The notes under the pieces were generated by a model. It was not told the DNA's origin. It made no database searches and worked only from the letters and a program-made list of their open reading frames with translations. A stretch of 15,308 nucleotides of DNA, taken from positions 1-15,308 of the forward strand of contig JAAAOR010000075.1 in assembly GCA_009908735.1 (NCBI GenBank), given 5' to 3'. Made by a program: the position numbers and the translations under genes. The stretch is from Spirochaetota bacterium. GTDB taxonomy: Bacteria > Spirochaetota > Spirochaetia > DSM-27196 > PWMO01. Shown one piece after another: positions 1-5,902 of this stretch. Every line of letters begins with the position of its first letter. Position 1 is the first letter of the stretch.

Positions 1-174
1 GAGAGCGATCTCCCGGATGCGGGCGACCAGCGCGTCGTCATTGCGGGGGCGCGGCGTGTAGTTGAAGGTTGACCGGGCCAGCATGACCACGCGGCATGCG
101 CGCCGGGCAGAGATACGGTATGCATCGATAAGGTACTCCGCAAGGACGCGCCGCTGAGCCGGTCTTCCATCTTT
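1..174 (-). CDS. IS3-family transposase OrfB, N-terminal part (partial, runs off window)
   Basis: The reading frame beginning in the A run at 172-178 translates to 58 residues that match the start of an IS407-type OrfB. It opens KDGRPAQRR, followed by ISARRACRVVMLARSTFNY and then RNDDALVARIREIA. The RRACRV...LARSTFNY signature is the HTH_21-like region that precedes the DDE integrase domain; the catalytic domain itself lies outside the window. This frame is offset +1 (equal to -2) from OrfA, not the -1 offset usual for IS3 elements. There is no independent ATG at its start, so it would be made as a fusion with OrfA or not at all. Confidence 0.75.
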
Positions 175-430
175 TTTTGATGACCTCTTGAAGCATTTGC
201 TTATTCAGGGAGAGACCCGCGACCAGCTTCTTCAGCTGCCGGTTCTCCGCTAATAGTTGCTTGAAGCGACGGAGCTCGGAGGTGCCGAGCCCTCCATACT
301 TCGTCCGCCATTTATGGAAGATGGCCTCGCTGATACCCATCTTACGGTAGACTTTGGCGACCTTCGTTCCGGGCTCGGCCTGACGGGGCGCGTAGATGAT
401 CTGCGGCTCGGTAAACTTGGATGTCTTCAT
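38..430 (-). CDS. IS3-family (IS407-like) transposase OrfA
   Basis: OrfA of an IS3-family element is the DNA-binding subunit that recognises the element's terminal repeats. Residues 5-45 hold the usual helix-turn-helix pattern (FTEPQII, then AEPGTKVAKVYRKMGIS, then FHKWRTKYGG). Residues 46-85 form a leucine-zipper-like helix (LRRFKQLLAENRQLKKLVA), the normal dimerisation segment. Identity to the family ends at about residue 85 (LQEVIKK). The remaining ~45 residues come from reading through the run of seven A in the wrong frame and look like no transposase. The start is the ATG at 430; no clear ribosome site precedes it. The element has its 5' end in this window and its body continues off the left edge. 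Confidence 0.85.
   Translation of the reverse strand: MKTSKFTEPQIIYAPRQAEPGTKVAKVYRKMGISEAIFHKWRTKYGGLGTSELRRFKQLLAENRQLKKLVAGLSLNKQMLQEVIKKRWKTGSAARPCGVPYRCIPYLCPARMPRGHAGPVNLQLHAAPPQ
171..178 (-). other. A7G slippery tract at the orfA/orfB junction
   Basis: On the minus strand the sequence reads ATC followed by seven A and then GATGG. In IS3 elements a homopolymeric A run at this place directs -1 ribosomal frameshifting to make the OrfAB transposase. Here OrfB lies in the +1 frame. Removing one A would fuse OrfA and OrfB into one frame, and adding one A would give the standard -1 layout. Confidence 0.6.
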
Positions 431-468
431 GGCGATCTTGGCTTGTGTTCGGGCACGATACGATCGCC

Positions 469-491
469 TAGTCTCTATTTTTCAATGGTCA
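469..491 (-). repeat. Possible left terminal end of the IS3-like element
   Basis: About 60 bases upstream of the orfA start, the minus strand reads TGACCATTGAAAAATAGAGA followed by CTA. It begins with the TG dinucleotide found at IS3-family ends, at the expected distance from orfA. The matching right-hand repeat lies outside the window, so the end cannot be proven and no target duplication can be tested. Confidence 0.3.
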
Positions 492-708
492 CGTTTATTT
501 GGCCGAAATCAGCTCCTGGAGTTGCTGGGTCATCGTCCACGTACACAAACGAAGCGGGCAGCGTCATTTAGAAGCGTCATACAGAACCTCAAACTGTATG
601 CGCCTGCTTCTTCCGCGCGCCCTGGTTATTCTGTGTGCGAAGCGGTCGGCTATCTCTGCTTCTACGTCTCCCGTTTTCCAGTTCGACGGTTTCCGTTGAC
701 CCCTCGAT

Positions 709-1236
709 ATGGATCCTCTCTGGTCAGATGTCGCAACGCCGCTCTTGAGTGCGCTCCTCGGCGGACTCCTCGTTGCCCTTCCCTCTATCTGGGCGACGGT
801 TCGGGCGGATAGGAAGCGGCGTCGGAACGTCGCATCGGCTTTTCGAGGAGAGATTGGTTCCGTGCTCCGTCTTTACGAAACGCGTGGGTATCTCGCCCTG
901 CATCAAGAGCGGCTCGCGAGATGGACATCCAGCGACGTCCCGATTACGTTCAGCAAAGACTTTGATGAACGGCGGTACGACCGGATCTACGATGCGCTCG
1001 CCTCAGAGATCGGAGCGTTACCGGAGCCAGCTCCCGAGCGGGTCGTTACTTTCTATACGCTCCTCGACGCGGTGCACGAGGACCTGGGAAAGATGAGCCG
1101 CGGCGTGTTCGATAAGCAGCCTCGCGCGTCGAAGCTGGCGTTCTACGAGCATTTCGTGAGCATGATGGACGAGATGCTCTCTGCGGCGGATGCGGCCCAT
1201 GAAACGTTGAGGACGCACACGTCCGATGTCCGCTGA
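709..1236 (+). CDS. Small membrane-anchored protein of unknown function
   Basis: A 175-residue protein I do not recognise. Residues 9-28 (ATPLLSALLGGLLVALPSIW) form one hydrophobic segment followed by a strongly basic stretch (RADRKRRR). This predicts a single N-terminal membrane anchor with the rest in the cytoplasm. The remainder is mostly charged and helical, without Cys or obvious catalytic motifs. Codon use is GC-rich and coherent along the whole length, supporting a real gene. The ATG at 709 directly precedes the membrane segment; no ribosome site is visible. It stands alone between the IS end and a gene-poor stretch. Small single-anchor proteins like this are frequent in accessory and defence-rich regions, but nothing here assigns a role. 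Confidence 0.65.
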   Translation: MDPLWSDVATPLLSALLGGLLVALPSIWATVRADRKRRRNVASAFRGEIGSVLRLYETRGYLALHQERLARWTSSDVPITFSKDFDERRYDRIYDALASEIGALPEPAPERVVTFYTLLDAVHEDLGKMSRGVFDKQPRASKLAFYEHFVSMMDEMLSAADAAHETLRTHTSDVR

Positions 1237-1939
1237 GGTGATGCCCGCACGAATATCGACAAGAGAATCCGGAGGAATCTAGCGGGTGCAGACCTTCACT
1301 TTGGTGAAGTCAGCAAACGTACAGGTGTAAAGGCGAATTACAGTGACTACGGTTCACGCTCGTTATCGCGATACCTCGAAGTGCTTTACACGCGAGGAGA
1401 ACGCCTCAGGATGCCTCTGGTGCATCGGATCTACAAAGAGAGGCGCGGAGGTATATTCGAGGAGTAACCGAGACCACCCAGCAAAATGCAACGTCTCCGG
1501 ATCCCGCACATGGTCACACGCTGAATGTGTGCGGAGCATGTGTAAGCCTGTGGTCGTCCTCATTGATTCTGGTTCGCCCCGCCCGTGTATGCGCCGCATC
1601 CAACGAATTTCTGGAGCCGGTTCACCTGTACGATTGTCCATCAGACCCACGGCGAGCGGGAGACGTGGCGCCTTCAATCGCTGGATGACTTACGGACCCG
1701 CGCCGACCTTACGCGATCCATATGCCTGAATAAAGGCCTGAATTCAGCCGGTTAAAGGTGAATTAAGGCGAACTCGACTCTGTGGAGTGCCAGAAGATGT
1801 GTGATTCATTTGCCTGTATGCGCTCGTTAGAATCTTTTCAGAAGCTGTGACGTGAGGGTGTCCCTTCGGTGTGGCGTAACATGCCTTTTTCTCCGAGGGC
1901 ATTGCTCTCATTCGTGCCTTCTCTAATATGTAATCCTCG
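1237..1939. other. About 700 bases with no convincing gene
   Basis: Open frames on both strands here (for example plus 1343-1729 and minus 1363-1677) have erratic composition and no recognisable domain. In the same frame as the preceding gene, about 60 codons continue after its TGA to a TAA near 1467. They translate to plausible-looking text (LHFGEVSKRTGV, then SLSRYLEVLYTRGERLR) but have no start codon. The stretch may hold decayed gene remnants. Its GC content is lower than that of the flanking genes. Confidence 0.4.
1902..1929 (+). promoter_or_regulatory. Weak candidate sigma70-like promoter for the antitoxin gene
   Basis: TTGCTC at 1902-1907 and TAATAT at 1924-1929 are separated by 16 bases; the second matches four of six bases of a -10 box. 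Transcription would start almost at the ATG at 1940, giving a nearly leaderless message. This is a by-eye consensus match only. Confidence 0.2.
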
Positions 1940-2218
1940 ATGTATAACACGGAAGGCCTATCCGCCATTGCGACCGTCACTGAACTTCGCACGGAAACTG
2001 CAGATGTCTTGTCGGTGCTCGAGGATGTGCCAGCCATCTGCGTGCAGCGTAACAACGAACCCGAGGCGGCGATGCTGTCCATGGAGATGTATCGTGCGCT
2101 TCGCGCGGAGTTGAAAAAGCAAGATATGTCGCTCGATGACTTCTCATCAGAGGATGTACCCCGTGAAGGGTCTTCGCCGATGGTGATCTCGGGCTCGCCT
2201 TCGGCTCTATTTTCTTGA
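1940..2218 (+). CDS. Phd/YefM-family antitoxin, apparently orphan
   Basis: A 92-residue protein matching the Phd/YefM antitoxin fold, a DNA-binding dimer that represses its own operon and neutralises a partner toxin through its C-terminal tail. Diagnostic features are the N-terminal VTELRTETADVLSVLED helix and the strand pair VPAICVQRNNEPEAAMLS, followed by MEMYRALRAEL. The tail after residue 60 (KKQDMSLDDFSSEDV) is acidic and likely flexible. No RelE, ParE, Doc or PIN-type toxin is visible within several hundred bases on either side. The next gene, 21 bases downstream, is a truncated MmeI-like enzyme. The antitoxin is therefore an orphan, the survivor of a broken pair, or a regulator of the neighbouring restriction gene. 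The start is the ATG giving the family's usual N-terminus; no strong ribosome site is present. Confidence 0.75.
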   Translation: MYNTEGLSAIATVTELRTETADVLSVLEDVPAICVQRNNEPEAAMLSMEMYRALRAELKKQDMSLDDFSSEDVPREGSSPMVISGSPSALFS

Positions 2219-2239
2219 CTGATTGGTTTTTCCTCGTTT

Positions 2240-2851
2240 ATGACCGTTTCGGCGTTTATCAAGAAATGGCGAGCTTCGCAGGCGGATGAGCAGGCGAACG
2301 CGCAGCAGTTTCTCATCGAGCTCTGCCGAGACGTGTTGGAGGTGAACCCGCCAGACGTCTCGGGCTCGATTCCCGAGAAGAACACCTATGTCCTTGAACG
2401 GCGCGTCGACCGGACGGCCTCGCAAGACGGGCAGCGCGGCTACATCGACCTCTACAAGAAAGGCTGTTTCGTCTTGGAGGCCAAGCAGGGCTCCAATCCG
2501 CCAGAGCTAACGGAAGGCGAAAAGCTGGGCGTACGTGAGCCCAAGCGGACGATCGGCACCGGTCGGCGTGGCAAGCGCTCGTGGGAGCAGGCTATGACGA
2601 AGGCGAAGAACCAGGCGCGCCGGTATGCTCGGGCGCTTCCGGATGAGGACGGCTGGCCGCCCTTTCTCATCGTGGTCGATATCGGCTTCTGCATCGACCT
2701 GTATGCGGACTTTGCCCGACAGGGAAAGAACTACGTCCCCTTCCCGGACAAACCCACCCACCGCGTCTTCCTGGAGGACCTGAAGGACGAGAACGTGCGG
2801 GCATCGTCGACCTGGAGCCCGGCGGAGGTCACCGTCCGCGTGAGGCCGTAG
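2240..2851 (+). pseudogene. MmeI-like type IIG restriction-modification enzyme, N-terminal fragment
   Basis: Full-length MmeI-like enzymes join a PD-(D/E)XK nuclease, a helical spacer, an adenine methyltransferase and a target-recognition domain in a protein of about 900 residues or more. Only 203 codons remain. The nuclease domain is present and its active site is intact: D70 (GYIDLYKKG), then E80 and K82 (FVLEAKQG). This is the spacing known for MmeI. Residues 1-187 (to VFLEDLKDENVR) look like normal family sequence. The last 16 residues are antisense reading of the opposite-strand membrane protein gene, so the gene was cut at about 2798-2806. The methyltransferase and recognition parts are absent, so it cannot modify DNA and is unlikely to cut specifically. 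It lies 21 bases after the antitoxin gene on the same strand. Confidence 0.8.
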
Positions 2852-3768
2852 GGTCCGATGGCCTCGACGGGATGGCGAAAGCTGACGACGTACTGCGGGC
2901 CGCCGATCGGCACCGTGCTCAGATAGGTGTCGTCGCCGGTGGGGGCGCGGCGGGTTCCGCATACGGCGTCCACGTCCGACCACGGCACCTCGACCTCCCA
3001 CCGGAGGCCGCAGTGCAGCCGGAGGACGTCCGGCCGAAGCTCGTGCGGGCGCCGGAGCATCGCCCGGTAGTCGCCGACGAACAAGACGACCCCGTACGTC
3101 CCGAGCACGAGGTGAACGATGGCCGCCGTCGAACTCCACAGGCTGAGCTATACGTGCCCGGCGATGAGCTCGAGCCCGGCGGCGATCAGGATGGCGCAGA
3201 AGACGGCGGTGTACTCGCTGTGGTACGACATCCCGTGCGAGGGGCGCGTCGACCGGCGCCCGGAGAAGGCGTATCGGAAGACCGAGACTTCGTAGGCGAG
3301 CGCGTGTGCGACGACGGGCACGTCGAACGCGTCCCGCGTGATGGCGCGCATCCGCCGGTAGAGGTCGGGTTCGGTCGTTTCTTTCCGGCGCGCCCGGATG
3401 ATCCGCCACGCCTTGTGCCCGACGAAGCCTAGCAGCACGAGCTCCACCGCCGGCACGCCGTACCCGATGGCCTGCAGCACGGCGTCGTGTTCGGCCGGAA
3501 TAATCGAGAAGGCCGCGAGAACGCTGAGGAGAAAGACGGGCGCAAGCGTAATGGACGGCCACCCGCGACCGCGGACGAGGACCACGTAGAACAGCGCCGG
3601 GACGAGGACGACCAGGTCGATCGTGAGGCCTCCGGCAACGAGATCCGGACGCGTCGCCTGTGGCAGGACCTCGACGATGTAGAACGCCGCGCCGTAGATC
3701 GCGAGAAGCGGGCCGAGAAACCAGAGGGGAGAAGTGCCGGGCGAAGAAGTGCCGGAACGGGGCGTCAT
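2731..3768 (-). pseudogene. Polytopic membrane protein with in-frame amber stop and lost 3' end
   Basis: One continuous frame from the ATG at 3768 encodes an unrecognised membrane protein, interrupted by a TAG at 3148-3150. The first piece (206 residues) has four or five membrane segments (PLWFLGPLLAIYGAAFYIVE, LVVLVPALFYVVLV, LAPVFLLSVLAAFSII, VPAVELVLLGFVG). The stop falls right after EYTAVFCAILIAAGLELIAGHV, just before the next hydrophobic stretch. The same frame then continues for 138 residues: a further membrane segment (IVHLVLGTYGVVLFVGDY) and a soluble tail (LRLHCGLRWEVEVPWSDVDAV) resembling a bacterial PH-like strand pattern. A TAT or TAC codon could have become TAG by one change. The final ~23 codons are antisense of the MmeI-like fragment, so the native C-terminus is gone. 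It begins 150 bases after the phosphoesterase gene on the same strand. Confidence 0.6.
2798..2806. other. Recombination or deletion junction joining two truncated genes
   Basis: Plus-strand MmeI-family sequence ends at about 2800. Minus-strand membrane-protein sequence (TSAGLQVDDA) ends at about the same place from the other side. Both genes lose their 3' ends here, so the join is a breakpoint and not a normal convergent intergenic region. Confidence 0.55.
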
Positions 3769-3918
3769 GCGGATGGGGTGGTCATGAGGAACCCAGGTTG
3801 CATGTCGGGATTCGCCCGGGACGAACGGATTCACGGGTGCCTGCGTCCACGCTCCGGCTCGCCATCCCGGACGCACCTGCACTCCAACTCGGATCCCTCT
3901 CGCTCGGATTCCTGCTCC

Positions 3919-5799
3919 CTACTCGTACGCAATGGTGTTCTCGTGCGTCCGCTCCTCGGGTACGTCGGTCGGACGCTCGATGAGTTCGTTCGGGGCGTTG
4001 CCCGGCCGCTTGACCAGGTCGAAGGCATCGTAGAGGTCTCCGGTGACGGTGTACGACCGGTACTTCATCGTGTCGCGTTCGACGTGGACGACCTGGAAGA
4101 GCTGCGTGTTCTCCGCACCGCGCTGCATCTCGACGTCGTCGAACCGCTGCCACCGGTCGTCCTTGACTTCGTACATCTTTGCCCCGCTCACGCTGTTCAC
4201 GTACACGGCCCCGGACCTCGGCGTTCGGGCATTGACGCCCTGCGCCAGATTCTGCGCGTGCCCGCGGGCATACGTATGGTCGTGCCCCTGCATCACGAGG
4301 TCGACCTGGTGCTTGTCGAAGAGGGGCTTCCAGGCCTCCCGGAGCGCCGGGTTATCCCGCCCTTTACTCGACGAGAAGAGCGGATGGTGAAAGGTCGCGA
4401 CCACCCAGCGCGCGTCGGTGTCTTCGAGTACGGATGACAGCCACTCGGTCTGGCGGCGCAGCCGGGTCGAGTCGCGCAGGTTCGAGTTGAGCGCGATGAC
4501 GCGCATGCCCTGGTAGTCGAGGTAGTAGACCGTCTCCTCCATCCCCTTCGGCCCGTTTTCGGGGAGGGCGAACTGCGGGCGCCAGTGCAGCGACAGCTCC
4601 TCCTGGCCTTCTTGAGGCATCTCGACGGAAAAGCTGGCCTCCAGGCGATTGCCGGCAACAGACAGGTCGCGCAGGTCGCGCCGCGTTCCGGTGTCGTCGA
4701 CGAGAGCTCCTCCGAGTGCGCCGCTGCTCCCCGTGAGTTGGAGCGTGCCCTGATAGGCCGATCCGGCGATCTGGTAGCTCCACGCCCCCGCCCAGGCATC
4801 GCCCGCCTCCTCGTCCCGCGTGGCCTCGAACGGCACCTCGTCCCCTCCAGGGAGCGCGACGGCCCCCGTCAGCCGGCTGCCATCGTCTGCGCGGGTGGCC
4901 TTGAGCGCCAGGGTCTGCTCCATCATGCGCGCGTCGCCCACCACGTCGTACTCGTGGTTTCCGGGCACCGCAATGTTCGGACGCATGCTCTGCACCCAGC
5001 CGCCCGCCACGCTCCATTGCCCCCACTCGACGTTGCGATGCGCCCGGTCCACAAGGTCCCCGGCATGCACGAGAAAAGCAGCCTCGGGGGCCCGCGTGTA
5101 GGCTGCACGGATGGCGCGGGACCATTGCGACCGGATGCCGTTCTGCGCGTCCCCGAAGTAAATGAACGAGAACGGATCCGCCTCAGCGCTGCCCGTTCGC
5201 GCGTGGAACCACTCGCTCCAGTGCGTCCCGTCTCCGACGCGATAGGCGTACTGCGTCCCGGGCTCGAGTCCCCCGAAGGTCACCGTGTGGTAGTGAGCCT
5301 CGACGGTCTCCCCGGTGAGCCGGTGTGAGGGAAAGGTCTCCGTGTCAGCCGAGACCGTGCGGGCGGCCCGGGAGAACGACGGCTCGGCCTTCGCGACGGC
5401 AATCTGTGCCACGGACTCCCGCACGCTCGTGTTCGTCCGCCAGGAGACGCTGAGCGAGGACGACGGGTCCTGCGACCATGTCAGTACGATGCGGTCCGGA
5501 TACGGGCTCGGCGCAGCCGACGGCAAGGGGGCGGGCACCAGGGGGACGGGCGGCGCGCCTTCGAGCGAACCCGCTCCCGAGGTCTCGGCCGTTGCTGCAC
5601 GTTCCGGAGACCTGCGGCGCGGCGGCTCTGCCGAGACCACGGGTGTGGAGGACACGCTCGCAAGCGCTCCGGACGGAGGGTCGGTCGCCGCCGTGCGTTC
5701 GGCAGAAGGGGAGGCGCAGGAGACGAATACGCTCACGATGGCGGCCACGACGGCGGGGAGCGCAGCCGCATACAGTCGGGTGGTGAAGAAGGAGATCAT
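3919..5799 (-). CDS. Lipoprotein purple-acid-phosphatase-like metallophosphoesterase
   Basis: A predicted 626-residue dinuclear-metal phosphoesterase exported as a lipoprotein. Residues 1-28 are a signal peptide ending in a lipobox (VFVSC, Cys28). A low-complexity Pro/Ala/Ser linker follows to ~100, then an FN3-like N-terminal domain (IVLTWSQDPSSSLSVSWRTN to YAYRVGDGTHWSEW, ~102-200). Metal-site motifs follow in family order: GDAQ 216-219, GDLVD 247-251, GNHEY 280-284, FHHP 470-473, GHDHTYARG 505-513. The Tyr of the purple enzymes' GDxxY motif is Asp here, so this is PAP-like and probably not a coloured enzyme. Residues ~295-408 are a beta-rich insertion (WAGAWSYQIAGSAYQGTLQL, then VAGNRLEASFSVEM) resembling lipocalin-like ligand domains. 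It lies 103 bases behind the TonB receptor gene. The ATG at 5799 is chosen because it opens the signal peptide. The substrate is unknown. Confidence 0.88.
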   Translation of the reverse strand: MISFFTTRLYAAALPAVVAAIVSVFVSCASPSAERTAATDPPSGALASVSSTPVVSAEPPRRRSPERAATAETSGAGSLEGAPPVPLVPAPLPSAAPSPYPDRIVLTWSQDPSSSLSVSWRTNTSVRESVAQIAVAKAEPSFSRAARTVSADTETFPSHRLTGETVEAHYHTVTFGGLEPGTQYAYRVGDGTHWSEWFHARTGSAEADPFSFIYFGDAQNGIRSQWSRAIRAAYTRAPEAAFLVHAGDLVDRAHRNVEWGQWSVAGGWVQSMRPNIAVPGNHEYDVVGDARMMEQTLALKATRADDGSRLTGAVALPGGDEVPFEATRDEEAGDAWAGAWSYQIAGSAYQGTLQLTGSSGALGGALVDDTGTRRDLRDLSVAGNRLEASFSVEMPQEGQEELSLHWRPQFALPENGPKGMEETVYYLDYQGMRVIALNSNLRDSTRLRRQTEWLSSVLEDTDARWVVATFHHPLFSSSKGRDNPALREAWKPLFDKHQVDLVMQGHDHTYARGHAQNLAQGVNARTPRSGAVYVNSVSGAKMYEVKDDRWQRFDDVEMQRGAENTQLFQVVHVERDTMKYRSYTVTGDLYDAFDLVKRPGNAPNELIERPTDVPEERTHENTIAYE

Positions 5800-5902
5800 G
5801 CCAGGATGCCTGAGCGTGTGGGAAGAGAGAACCATGAATGCGTCGTTGCGCCTGTTCGGAGCAGATTCCGTCCGGAGCGGATACCGTCCGGGGCCGTGTC
5901 CT

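Noticed and set aside
1343..1729. 128-codon plus-strand open frame
   Set aside because: It has scattered Cys/Arg/Ser composition, no ribosome site and no recognisable motif. It is compatible with non-coding sequence.
1738..1747. CTGAATTCAG palindrome
   Set aside because: It is a ten-base palindrome with no partner site or gene context; occurrence by chance is likely.
1744..2385. 213-codon minus-strand open frame over the antitoxin
   Set aside because: It is Ser-rich antisense of the antitoxin and MmeI genes. The plus-strand proteins carry the family motifs.
2507..3562. 351-codon minus-strand open frame
   Set aside because: It is Arg/Ala-rich and out of frame with the membrane protein, whose helices read clearly in the adjacent frame. 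It is a compositional shadow.
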